Shown: positions 6,712 through 15,238 of the stretch, piece after piece
Layout: every line of letters begins with the position of its first letter
Position numbering within the stretch: the first letter of the stretch is position 1
Assembly (NCBI RefSeq): GCF_000372825.1
Contig: NZ_KB910516.1
Span: 1,458,011-1,522,010 of the forward strand
Direction: 5' to 3'
Length of the DNA: 64,000 nucleotides
Origin: Methylobacterium sp. 77
GTDB taxonomy: Bacteria > Pseudomonadota > Alphaproteobacteria > Rhizobiales > Beijerinckiaceae
Program-made: the position numbers and the translations under genes
Notes under the pieces: model-generated
The model's database searches: none
What the model saw: the letters and a program-made list of their open reading frames with translations, nothing else
Told to the model about the DNA's origin: nothing

Positions 6712-7940
6712 GAACGATCTCCAGGGCCGCCGCCCTCGCGCTTCCCGGCCTCTGCCTCTGCCTCGGGCTGCCGGCCCGCGCGGAAGTCGCCCCTGCCCCC
6801 GCGACCAAGCTGATGCCGGCCGTCACCGTGGTCGAGGCGAAGCGCCGCGAGATCGTCGAACAGGTCGTCGTCACCGGCACCCTCGTCCCCCGCGACGAGA
6901 TCCTGGTGACGCCCGAGATCGAGGGCTACCGGGTCACCGAGGTGCTGGCCGAGGAGGGCATGCGCGTGGAGCGCGGTCAGGTCCTGGCGCGGCTCTCGCG
7001 CGACCTGATCGACCGGCAGATCGCCCAGCAGAACGCCCTCGTCGACAAGGCGAATGCCGCCGTGCCGCAGGCCCAGAGCAGTATCGAACAGGCCGAGGCC
7101 GCCGAGATGGAGGCACGCCTCTCTTTCGACCGGGCCAAGCAGCTCCTGACCAGCGGCAACGGCACGGCGGCGATCATGGAAGGACGCACCGCCACCCTGC
7201 GCCAGACGGAAGGCAAGCTCGCTTTCGCCCGCAACGGCCTCGTCATCGCCAGGGCCGAACTCGCCCAGGCGAAGGCCGTGCGCGACGAACTCGACCTGCG
7301 CCTCGCCCGCACCGAGATCCGCGCTCCCGAAGCCGGCATCGTCAGCCGCCGGACCGCCCGCGTCGGGATGGCGGCCTCGTCTTCCGCCGAGCCCCTGTTC
7401 CGGCTCATCGCCCGCGGTGAGATCGAGCTCGAAGGCGAGGTCATCGAGACCAAGCTGCCGCTTCTGCGGGAGGGCACGCCCGCCTCGATCGAGCTTTCCA
7501 ACGGCGAGCCGGTGCGGGGCAGCGTCCGCGCCGTCTACCCGGAGGTCGACAAGGCGAGCCGTCTCGGCAAGGTCCGCGTCAGGCTCGATCCCGACCCGCG
7601 CCTGCGCATCGGCACTTTCGCCAGGGGCGCCATCGAGATCGCCCGGACCCGGGGCGTGACCGTGCCGCAGGCCTCGGTCCTCTATGGCGGCCCCAAGCGC
7701 AGCAGCGTCCTCGTCGTCTCGGACGGGACGGTGGAGGCGCGTGCCGTGCGCACCGGCCTGTCGGACGACGACGATATCGAGATCCGCACCGGCCTCAACG
7801 ACGGCGAGGCCGTGGTCGCACGTGCCGGGAGCTTCCTGCGCGACGGCGACCGGGTCCGCGCCATCCCCGTCGCCGTGCCCGTCCCGGCCGTGGCGACCGC
7901 CCCCTCCCCGCGCGAATCCGCCGAGGCCGGCATCCCCTGA
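6708..7940 (+). CDS. RND efflux periplasmic adaptor (membrane fusion protein)
   Basis: The start is ATG 6708, overlapping the TetR stop. The 410-residue product has a signal peptide (residues 1-25, ending PARAEVAP). It is followed by a beta-barrel/lipoyl half (EIEGYRVTEVLAEEGMRVER), a helical hairpin at about 100-195, the second lipoyl half (RTEIRAPEAGIVSRRTARVG), a beta-barrel and a membrane-proximal domain. This is the HlyD/AcrA order. It links the inner-membrane pump encoded next to an outer-membrane channel. No TolC-like gene is adjacent, so a channel encoded elsewhere must be used. It is part of the TetR-regulated operon. Confidence 0.92.
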   Translation: MRTISRAAALALPGLCLCLGLPARAEVAPAPATKLMPAVTVVEAKRREIVEQVVVTGTLVPRDEILVTPEIEGYRVTEVLAEEGMRVERGQVLARLSRDLIDRQIAQQNALVDKANAAVPQAQSSIEQAEAAEMEARLSFDRAKQLLTSGNGTAAIMEGRTATLRQTEGKLAFARNGLVIARAELAQAKAVRDELDLRLARTEIRAPEAGIVSRRTARVGMAASSSAEPLFRLIARGEIELEGEVIETKLPLLREGTPASIELSNGEPVRGSVRAVYPEVDKASRLGKVRVRLDPDPRLRIGTFARGAIEIARTRGVTVPQASVLYGGPKRSSVLVVSDGTVEARAVRTGLSDDDDIEIRTGLNDGEAVVARAGSFLRDGDRVRAIPVAVPVPAVATAPSPRESAEAGIP

Positions 7941-7985
7941 GGCCCGGACCGACCTCTCTCCTGTCTTCGAACGCGGATTGTCCCG

Positions 7986-10900
7986 ATGCGCCTCAACGTC
8001 TCCGCCTGGGCGATCCGCAAGCCGATCGGCCCCCTCGTCCTGTTCCTCGTGCTGATCGTGCTCGGCCTCGTCAGCTTCCGGGGGCTGGCCGTCACGCGGA
8101 TGCCGAATGTCGACGTGCCCATCGTCTCGGTGGCGATCACGCAGGCCGGCGCGGCCCCGTCCGAACTCCAGACCCAAGTGACGAAATGGGTCGAGGATTC
8201 CATCGCCGGCGTGCGCGGGGTGAAGCACATCACGTCTGCGATCACCGAGGGCTCGTCCGTCACCACGGTGGAGTTCCGCCTGGAGGTGAATACCGACCGC
8301 GCCGTCAACGACGTGAAGGACGCGATCTCGAAGATCCGCATCAACCTGCCGCGCACCATCGACGAGCCGGTGATCAGCCGCGTCGAGATCGCGGGCCTGC
8401 CGATCCTGATCTATGGCGTGAAGGCGCCGGCGATGACGCCCGCCGACCTGTCCTGGCTGGTGGAGGACAGAATCGCCCGCTCGCTCCAGGGAGTGAAGGG
8501 CGTCGGCGGCGTCGAGCGCGTCGGCGGCGTGGCGCGCGAGATGCGCGTCGTGCTCCAGCCCGACCGCCTGCTCGCCCTCGGCATCACCGCGGCGGACGTG
8601 AACCGGCAGCTGCGCCTCACCTCCGCCGACATGGCGGGCGGGCGCGGCGAGGTCGGCGGACGCGAGCAATCGATCCGCACGCTCGCCGCCTCGCGCACGT
8701 TGCGTGATCTCAAGGCGACGTCCATCGTCCTGCCGGGAGGACGCAAGGTTCGCCTCGACGACCTCGCTTTCGTGCAGGATGCCATCGAGGAGCCGCGCAC
8801 CTTCGCCCGCTTCAACGGCGAACCGGTGGTCGCCTTCGCGGTCTCGCGCGGCTCGGGCGCCAGCGACGCCGAGGTGGCGGCGGGTGTCGAGAAGCGCATC
8901 GACGAGTTCCGCAAGACCTATCCGGACGTGGCGTTCGAGACCATCGATTCCTCGGTCTCGGCTACGATCGGCAGCTACGATTCCGCCATGCACACGCTGA
9001 TCGAGGGCGCCGTCCTCGCCGTCATCGTCGTGTTCCTGTTCCTGCGCGACTGGCGCGCGACGCTGATCGCGGCGGTCGCCCTGCCGCTCTCGGTCTTCCC
9101 GACCTTCTGGGCGATGGACGCGCTGGGCTTCACCCTCAACGGCATCAGCCTTCTCGCGATCACGCTGGTCACCGGCATCCTCGTCGACGACGCCATCGTC
9201 GAGATCGAGAACATCGTCCGGCACATGCGGATGGGGAAATCCGCCTACCGCGCGGCGATCGACGGCGCCGACGAGATCGGGCTCGCGGTCATCGCCATCA
9301 CCGCGACGTTGATCGCGGTGTTCGCGCCGGTCTCGTTCATGGGCGGCATCGCCGGGCGTTACTTCATCCAGTTCGGGCTCACCATCGCCGTCTCGGTCTT
9401 CATGTCGCTGCTGGTGGCGCGGCTGATCACGCCGATGCTCGCCGCCTATTTCCTGCGCGACCACGCCCATGCGGAAGAGCGCGAGGGATGGGTGATGCGC
9501 AGCTATGGCCGGCTCGTGGGCTGGTCCGTGCGCCACCGCGTCATCACCCTGATCGTCGGGCTCGGGCTGTTTGCCGGCTCGCTCGCCTCCACCGGATTAC
9601 TGCCTTCCGGCTTCGTGCCGAAGCAGGACAATGCCCGCACCCTGTTCATGGTGGAACTCGCCCCCGGGGCGAAGCTCGCCGACACCGTTTCGGTCGCCGA
9701 CCGCGTCGTCGAACGCATCCGCTCCCTGCCGGAAGTCACCTCGGTCTTCGTCGATGGCGGTCGTCAGGTCGGCGGCAAGAAGGAGACCCGGCTCGCCACC
9801 CTCATCGTCAACCTCACCCCGAAGAACACGCGCGCCAGGAAGCAGGCAGCGGTGGAGACGGAGATCTCGGCTCTTCTGGCGCAGGAGCCCGACATCCGCT
9901 CCTGGTCCCTGCGCGATTCCGGCCAGCGCGACCTCGCCCTGGTGGTCGGCGGTCCCGATGCCGACGTGGTCGCCGAGGTGGCGGCCCGGCTCCAGCGCGA
10001 CATGGCCGCGATCCCGCACCTCGTCTCGGTGATGTCGACCGCGCCGCTCAACCGCACGGAGGTCCGCATTCGCCCGAAGGACGGTGCCGCCGCCGATCTC
10101 GGCGTCTCCACCGACACCATCGCGGAGACCGTCCGGGTCGGCACGATCGGCGATATCGGCCTGAATCTCGCCAAGTTCAACGCCGTCGACCGCCAGATCC
10201 CGATCCGCGTGCAATTGCCAGAGACGACGCGCGGCGCGGTCTCGCGGCTGGAGAACCTGAAGGTCCCGGCCAAGAACGGCACCGCCGTGCCCCTGGCCGC
10301 CGTGGCCGATATCGAGCTCGACCAGGGCCCCGGCGCCATCGAGCGCTACGACCGCGTGATCCGCGTCGCGATCGAGGCCAACATGGAGGGCTCGGACGCG
10401 CTGGGCTCCCTCATCGCCCAGGCCCTGGAAACGCCGACCGCGAAGAACCTGCCGCCGGGCGTCACCATCCGCCAGACCGGCGATGCCGAGATCATGGGCG
10501 AGGTCTTCTCCGGCTTCCTCCTGGCGATGGGGGCCGGGATCATGATGGTCTACGCCGTGCTGGTGCTGTTGTTCGGCTCGTTCCTGCAGCCGCTGACCAT
10601 CCTGTTCTCGCTGCCGCTCTCCATCGGCGGCGCGATCCTCGGTCTCCTCATCCTCAACATGCCGATCTCGATGCCCGTGGTCATCGGCATCCTGATGCTG
10701 ATGGGGCTGGTGACCAAGAACGCGATCATGCTGGTGGATTTCGCCGTCGAGGAGATGGCGCGCGGCGTCGACCGCGTCACCGCCATCGTCGATGCCGGCC
10801 GCAAGCGCGCGCGACCCATCGTGATGACGACCATCGCCATGGCCGCCGGCATGGTCCCCTCGGCGATGGCGCTCGGCATCGGCGGCGAGTTCCGCGCGCC

Positions 10901-11084
10901 CATGGCGGTGGCGGTGATCTCGGGCCTCATCGTCTCGACCCTGCTCTCCCTGGTCTTCGTGCCCGCCGTGTTCCTGCTGATGGACAGCCTCGGCAACCTC
11001 CTCGGGCGCGTGTTCGGACGCTTCGTCGGCGCCCGCGACGAGGCTGCCGCCGCGCCGATCTCCGGCCCCGCCGCCGCCCATTGA
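7986..11084 (+). CDS. RND-family inner-membrane efflux transporter
   Basis: The 1032-residue protein has the standard RND design: TM1 near residues 12-32, a large periplasmic loop, a bundle of membrane helices at about 335-550, a second periplasmic loop, then the last membrane group. The proton-relay segment GILVDDAIVEIENI in TM4 keeps the conserved Asp pair. The length matches HAE1 (AcrB/MdtB-like) pumps rather than metal pumps, so small hydrophobic toxins or drugs are likely substrates (inference). It follows the adaptor gene by 45 bases and is the last gene of the operon; a hairpin lies just after the stop. Confidence 0.93.
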   Translation: MRLNVSAWAIRKPIGPLVLFLVLIVLGLVSFRGLAVTRMPNVDVPIVSVAITQAGAAPSELQTQVTKWVEDSIAGVRGVKHITSAITEGSSVTTVEFRLEVNTDRAVNDVKDAISKIRINLPRTIDEPVISRVEIAGLPILIYGVKAPAMTPADLSWLVEDRIARSLQGVKGVGGVERVGGVAREMRVVLQPDRLLALGITAADVNRQLRLTSADMAGGRGEVGGREQSIRTLAASRTLRDLKATSIVLPGGRKVRLDDLAFVQDAIEEPRTFARFNGEPVVAFAVSRGSGASDAEVAAGVEKRIDEFRKTYPDVAFETIDSSVSATIGSYDSAMHTLIEGAVLAVIVVFLFLRDWRATLIAAVALPLSVFPTFWAMDALGFTLNGISLLAITLVTGILVDDAIVEIENIVRHMRMGKSAYRAAIDGADEIGLAVIAITATLIAVFAPVSFMGGIAGRYFIQFGLTIAVSVFMSLLVARLITPMLAAYFLRDHAHAEEREGWVMRSYGRLVGWSVRHRVITLIVGLGLFAGSLASTGLLPSGFVPKQDNARTLFMVELAPGAKLADTVSVADRVVERIRSLPEVTSVFVDGGRQVGGKKETRLATLIVNLTPKNTRARKQAAVETEISALLAQEPDIRSWSLRDSGQRDLALVVGGPDADVVAEVAARLQRDMAAIPHLVSVMSTAPLNRTEVRIRPKDGAAADLGVSTDTIAETVRVGTIGDIGLNLAKFNAVDRQIPIRVQLPETTRGAVSRLENLKVPAKNGTAVPLAAVADIELDQGPGAIERYDRVIRVAIEANMEGSDALGSLIAQALETPTAKNLPPGVTIRQTGDAEIMGEVFSGFLLAMGAGIMMVYAVLVLLFGSFLQPLTILFSLPLSIGGAILGLLILNMPISMPVVIGILMLMGLVTKNAIMLVDFAVEEMARGVDRVTAIVDAGRKRARPIVMTTIAMAAGMVPSAMALGIGGEFRAPMAVAVISGLIVSTLLSLVFVPAVFLLMDSLGNLLGRVFGRFVGARDEAAAAPISGPAAAH

Positions 11085-11088
11085 TCCA

Positions 11089-11105
11089 GCCGCCGCTGCG
11101 GCGGC
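11089..11105 (+). terminator. GC-rich hairpin after the RND gene
   Basis: GCCGCCGC and GCGGCGGC form a perfect inverted repeat five bases after the transporter stop. No T-run follows, so it could be a weak terminator or an RNA-stabilising stem. Confidence 0.35.
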
Positions 11106-11137
11106 GAGATCAGGAACTTTCCCGAACGGTCCGGAGA

Positions 11138-11151
11138 GTGAGACGTCTCAC
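11138..11151. promoter_or_regulatory. Perfect 14-bp palindrome, possible operator
   Basis: GTGAGACGTCTCAC is a perfect palindrome in the 272-base gap upstream of the first sulfonate-type importer cluster. A related inverted repeat (GAGACG-AAT-CGTCTC) lies upstream of the second importer at 25573-25587. No regulator gene is adjacent. Confidence 0.35.
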
Positions 11152-11356
11152 CTTCCGATCGCTGGACATTTGGAAGCACATTTCGTGCGTCCGCGCCTAT
11201 AGTCTCCCTCGTCATCAAGTCTATCGGCCGGTTGCCGATGCGAGGGCGAAATGAAGATCCCCTACCCCGAACACTTTCGCTGCTGTGACCGATGCTGTCT
11301 CGCCGATTTCGGCGGAGCTCATCATGGGGTGAACGTGGCGAACGGGGTTTACGGTC

Positions 11357-11635
11357 ATGGGTTATCACGACGCGAGATTTGAAGTTGCAGGGTCCGGGAG
11401 CGCCGGGGCCTTCGCGGGCGCCATCGCGCAGCGCCATTTCCGGCGCGCCTATGGCGGGGCGGCGGTAGCCGCCGCCATCGAGAACGGGCTGATGCCCGAG
11501 GAACTGTCCGAAGTGCTCGGCGGACGCCGCGTCGTCGAAGCTTTCCCGGTCGATGGCGGCGAGAGCGTCGACGACTACGCCCACCGGGCCGTGGCCGAGA
11601 TGATGGTCGCTTATCTCAGCTACGCCGCGGCCTGA
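11357..11635 (+). CDS. Hypothetical protein ahead of importer operon
   Basis: The 92-residue frame from ATG 11357 encodes a soluble protein with a Gly/Ala-rich N-terminus and a helical remainder (GLMPEELSEVLGGRRVVEAF, then DDYAHRAVAEMMVAYLSYAA). It ends 52 bases before the binding-protein gene and may share its transcript. No strong ribosome-binding site is visible, and no family is recognised. Codon use fits the local genes. Confidence 0.5.
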   Translation: MGYHDARFEVAGSGSAGAFAGAIAQRHFRRAYGGAAVAAAIENGLMPEELSEVLGGRRVVEAFPVDGGESVDDYAHRAVAEMMVAYLSYAAA

Positions 11636-11687
11636 CGCCCGACATTTTATCCACGATGGCGGGCCGCGCGCGGCCCCGGAGACCACC

Positions 11688-12767
11688 ATGACCGACGACC
11701 TGCTATCCCGACGCCGCCTGCTGGGAGCGGGTGCCGCCGTCGCGGCCGCTCTGCCCCTCGGCCTCACCGCGACCGCGGGACGTGCCTGGGCTCCCGGCCC
11801 CGCCGTGCCCTTCGATCCCGGCCCGCTCTGCGTTCCGGCGGCGGCGGCGGCGACCGAGACCGCGACCGGCCCGCTTCGGCCGGTCAAGCTCGCCTGGAAC
11901 GCAAATGCCGTCTGCACGGCCGCCGCCCCCGTCGCCAAGGAGCGCGGCATCTTCGCGGCCCACGGTCTCGACGTGGAGTTCATCAATTTCGGCGGGTCCA
12001 CCGAGGCCCTGCTGGAGGCGATCGCCACCGGCAAAGCCGATGCCGGCATCGGCATGGCGTTGCGCTGGCTGAAACCGCTCGAACAGGGGTTCGACGTCAA
12101 GATCACCGCCGGCCTCCATGGCGGCTGCCTCAGGCTGCTCGGCGCGAAATCCGCCGGCATCGGCGACATCGCTTCGCTGAAGGGCAAGACCATCGCGATC
12201 AGCGACCATGCGAGCCCGGCCAAGAACTTCTTCGCCCTGCTCCTGTCGGATGCCGGCATCGATCCCGACCGCGAGGTGGAGTGGCGGCAATACCCCGCCG
12301 ACCTCCTCAACCTCGCCGTGGAGAAGGGCGAGGCCCAGGCCCTGGCCGATGCCGACCCGCGCACCTGGATCTGGCTGAAGGACCCGCGCTTCACGGAGGT
12401 CGCCACCAACCTGTCCGGCGCCTTCGCCGCGCGCTCCTGCTGCGTGGTGGCCCTGCGCGGCAGCCTGATCCGCAACGACCGGGCCGTGGCGACCGCCCTC
12501 ACCCGCGCCGTGCTGGAAGGCGGCCACCGCGTCGCGGCCGACCCTGTCGATGCCGCCGGCATCTTCTCGAATTACGGCGGCAAGGGCTCGGTGGAGGATC
12601 TGGCGGCGATGCTGCGCAGCCATACCCACGATCACCGACCGGTGGGCGCGACCCTCAAGCAGGAGATCGCCCTCTACGGCGAGGAGCTGAAGCGCGTGAA
12701 CGTCATCCGCCGCTCGACCGACACGGCGAAGTTCGCCGACCGGGTCTATGCCGACGTACTGAGCTGA
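11688..12767 (+). CDS. NitT/TauT-family ABC importer, substrate-binding protein
   Basis: The 359-residue protein starts with a twin-arginine-type leader (SRRRLLGAGAAVAAALPLGL). The mature part has the SsuA/TauA fold signature: VKLAWNANAVCTAAAPVAKE, a ligand-loop region around NFGGSTEALLEAIATGKAD, and SLKGKTIAIS. Family members bind aliphatic sulfonates, taurine, nitrate or related anions in the periplasm. It is followed by permease and ATPase genes in tight order, and FMN-dependent monooxygenases lie close by. A sulfonate or other organosulfur substrate is therefore likely, although the exact ligand cannot be read from sequence. Confidence 0.88.
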   Translation: MTDDLLSRRRLLGAGAAVAAALPLGLTATAGRAWAPGPAVPFDPGPLCVPAAAAATETATGPLRPVKLAWNANAVCTAAAPVAKERGIFAAHGLDVEFINFGGSTEALLEAIATGKADAGIGMALRWLKPLEQGFDVKITAGLHGGCLRLLGAKSAGIGDIASLKGKTIAISDHASPAKNFFALLLSDAGIDPDREVEWRQYPADLLNLAVEKGEAQALADADPRTWIWLKDPRFTEVATNLSGAFAARSCCVVALRGSLIRNDRAVATALTRAVLEGGHRVAADPVDAAGIFSNYGGKGSVEDLAAMLRSHTHDHRPVGATLKQEIALYGEELKRVNVIRRSTDTAKFADRVYADVLS

Positions 12768-12778
12768 GGGGTATCGCC

Positions 12779-13822
12779 ATGGCAAGTTCCGTGACGGGCG
12801 CCTTGGGCGGCGGGCTCCGCGAGACCGCCGGGGCGAGGGCCGAATCCTCGATCGGGTCCGTATCCTGGGGACGCCTCGCCGGGCTCTGGTGGGTAGGCCT
12901 CCTTGCCGGCGCCGTCTGGCTCAACCTCGCGGCCCTCACCCTGGGCCTGCCGGAGAACGGCGATTTTCCCTATTCCGCGCCCTTCGGCTACGGCTCCGCG
13001 CTGGTCGGCGCGGCCCTGCTGCTGGCGAGCCCCCTCCTCCCGGTTCTCGGCCGGGTCGGTGCCCGCCTGCGCCATTGGGGGCCGTGGATCGTCGCGATCG
13101 GCCTCGGCTTCACCTCCTGGGAGCTGGTGACGGCGAAGCTCGAATGGCTGCCGATGCCGTTCTTCCCGCCGCCCCAGGCGATCCTCGAAGTCTTCGCCGA
13201 GGATTGGCCGAAACTCGGCGGCAGCATCGTCAATTCGATCATCCTCCTGTCCGGCGGCTACGCGATCGGTGCCGCCGCAGGCTTCGTGCTGGGCGTGGCG
13301 GTGGGATGGTCGCGCGCGACCGGCTACTGGGTCCACCCGATCCTGCGCTTCGTCGGGCCGCTGCCCGCCACCGCCTGGCTGCCGCTGGCCTTCTTCGTGT
13401 TCCCCTCGTCCGGGTCGGCGAGCACCTTCCTCGTGGCTCTGGCCACGGGCTTCCCGGTGACCGTGCTGACCTGGTCCGGGATCGCGGCGGCCAACAAATC
13501 CTATTACGACGTCGCCCGGACCCTCGGCGCCTCGCAGAGCTTCCTCATCCGCAAGGTCGCGATTCCGGCCGCCCTGCCCCATGTCTTCGTCGGCCTGTTC
13601 ATGGGGCTCGGCGCCTCCTTCGCGGTCCTGGTCGTGGCCGAGATGCTGGGCGTGAAATCCGGCCTCGGCTGGTACCTGCAATGGGCGCAGGGTTGGGCGG
13701 CCTATGCCAACATGTACGCCGCCCTCATCGCCATGGCGCTGATGTGCTCGACGCTGATCACCCTGCTGTTCCGCCTGCGCGACCGCGTGCTGTCCTGGCA
13801 GAAGGGGCTGGTCCAATGGTAG
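12779..13822 (+). CDS. NitT/TauT-family ABC importer, permease
   Basis: Starting at ATG 12779, 11 bases after the binding-protein gene, this 347-residue permease is longer than the usual 250-270. An extra N-terminal part of about 120 residues adds two or three hydrophobic segments. The core is the BPD_transp_1 domain with the coupling motif region ARTLGASQSFLIRKVAIPAA, which contacts the ATPase. Its stop overlaps the ATPase start by seven bases. It forms the inner-membrane channel of the importer. Confidence 0.9.
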   Translation: MASSVTGALGGGLRETAGARAESSIGSVSWGRLAGLWWVGLLAGAVWLNLAALTLGLPENGDFPYSAPFGYGSALVGAALLLASPLLPVLGRVGARLRHWGPWIVAIGLGFTSWELVTAKLEWLPMPFFPPPQAILEVFAEDWPKLGGSIVNSIILLSGGYAIGAAAGFVLGVAVGWSRATGYWVHPILRFVGPLPATAWLPLAFFVFPSSGSASTFLVALATGFPVTVLTWSGIAAANKSYYDVARTLGASQSFLIRKVAIPAALPHVFVGLFMGLGASFAVLVVAEMLGVKSGLGWYLQWAQGWAAYANMYAALIAMALMCSTLITLLFRLRDRVLSWQKGLVQW

Positions 13823-14604
13823 CCGTTTCCCTCGAATCGCCGATCGACGCGCGCGATCGGGGCGGTGCCCTCACGGTCGCGGGCGTCTCCCACGCTTTCG
13901 ACATCGGCGGCACGCGCCTGCCGGTCCTCGATGAGATCGACCTGTCCATCGCGCCGGGTTCCTTCGTCGCCCTGCTCGGCCCCTCGGGCTGTGGGAAGTC
14001 GACGCTGCTGCGCCTCGCCGCCGGGCTCGAAACGGCGGAATCCGGCACCCTCGCTCTCGACGGGGTACCGATCACCGGCCCCGATCCGGAGCGGCTCCTC
14101 GTGTTCCAGGACCCGACGCTCTATCCCTGGCGCACGGTGCGGGGCAACGTATCGCTGGGTCTCGAAGCGCGCGGCCTGCTGCGCCGGCATCGCCACCGGA
14201 TCGACGAGGCGTTGGACCTCGTCGGGCTCACCGCCTTCGCCGAGGCCTATCCGCACCAGCTCTCCGGCGGCATGGCCCAGCGTACGGCCTTGGCCCGGGC
14301 GCTGGTCAACGATCCGAGCCTGCTCCTTCTCGACGAGCCCCTCGGCAAGCTCGATGCCCTCACCCGCCTCGCCATGCAGGGCGAACTCGTCCGACTCTGG
14401 CAGGAGAGCCGCTTCACCGCGCTCCTCGTCACCCACGATGTCGAGGAAGCGCTCATCCTCGCCCAACGGGTGATCGTCCTGAGCGACCGCCCGGCGCGCA
14501 TCCGGACCGAGATCGCGGTGGACGCCCCCTATCCGCGTCGCCGCGACGACCCCACCCTCGTGAGCCTGCGCGGACGCATCCTCGACATTCTCGGCGAGCA
14601 CTGA
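13816..14604 (+). CDS. NitT/TauT-family ABC importer, ATPase
   Basis: The 262-residue ATPase shows Walker A GPSGCGKS at residues 55-62, the Q-loop in VFQDPTLYPWR, signature LSGGM at 149-153 and Walker B LLLLDEP at 169-175 with the following H-loop THDVEEA. It is SsuB/TauB-like. The start at ATG 13816 overlaps the permease stop, so the two are translationally coupled. It powers uptake by the system at 11.7-14.6 kb. Confidence 0.92.
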   Translation: MVAVSLESPIDARDRGGALTVAGVSHAFDIGGTRLPVLDEIDLSIAPGSFVALLGPSGCGKSTLLRLAAGLETAESGTLALDGVPITGPDPERLLVFQDPTLYPWRTVRGNVSLGLEARGLLRRHRHRIDEALDLVGLTAFAEAYPHQLSGGMAQRTALARALVNDPSLLLLDEPLGKLDALTRLAMQGELVRLWQESRFTALLVTHDVEEALILAQRVIVLSDRPARIRTEIAVDAPYPRRRDDPTLVSLRGRILDILGEH

Positions 14605-14732
14605 CCGGTCGGTCCGGTGATGTCGTCCGTGGATGGCCGCCCGACCGGCTTTACTCGCCCGGCTCCGCTTTGCATGATCGGACTATCGTTACGGCCGAGG
14701 ATCGGTCGGACGGGCCGCATGCGGAGGGCGCC

Positions 14733-15140
14733 ATGAGCAACGGGTCGATCTCGGGCCGGAAAATGCCGCGGTCCATCCTCCTGTCCTCCCTCCTCCTGTC
14801 TTGCCTGCTGATCGTGTTCCTCCTGGTCTCGGGCGGCGCGGCCGAGGCCGGCTCCTGCGCCAAAGGCATCGACCGGATGCAGGCGCGCCTCGACCGCGCT
14901 CTGGAGGCCCGCGCGGCGGCCGGATCCTTCGCCCCCGAAAGCGCCCGCGCCACGCGCGGCGTGCAGCCGACCCCCGCCACCATCGCGGCGGCGGAGAGCC
15001 GTTACGATGGCTGGCCGGCCGGCAGACGCGCCGTCGCCGCGCTCAAGACGGCCCGCCGGGCGGAGGCGGCCGGCAAGCCGAGCACCTGCCGAACCGCGCT
15101 TCGCACGGCCGAGCGGGAGATCGCGCGGCCCCCGCGCTGA
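14733..15140 (+). CDS. Hypothetical exported or membrane-anchored protein
   Basis: ATG 14733 follows GCGGAGGGCGCC, a good ribosome-binding site, so I prefer it over an in-frame ATG 63 bases upstream. Of 135 residues, 1-42 form a basic N-terminus plus a strong hydrophobic segment (ILLSSLLLSCLLIVFLLVSG) ending AEAGSC, either a signal peptide or an anchor. The mature part is short, helical and basic with two cysteines. No family recognised. It follows the importer ATPase on the same strand after 128 bases. Confidence 0.6.
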   Translation: MSNGSISGRKMPRSILLSSLLLSCLLIVFLLVSGGAAEAGSCAKGIDRMQARLDRALEARAAAGSFAPESARATRGVQPTPATIAAAESRYDGWPAGRRAVAALKTARRAEAAGKPSTCRTALRTAEREIARPPR

Positions 15141-15238
15141 GGCGGTCGCCCACGTCGTCGTCCCGGTGAGTGGCCGGATTTCGAGCCGCCCTGCGCCTGG
15201 AGCCGGGCTTGGGGAAGCGCGTGACCAGAGCGCGGGCT

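Noticed and set aside
6606..9536. 976-codon open frame on the minus strand opposite the RND genes
   Set aside because: Composition is His/Arg/Asp-rich antisense shadow of a high-GC gene; the plus strand encodes clear adaptor and RND proteins.
9488..11254. 588-codon plus-strand frame inside the RND gene
   Set aside because: Arg/Pro/Gly-rich out-of-frame reading of the transporter gene with no homology.
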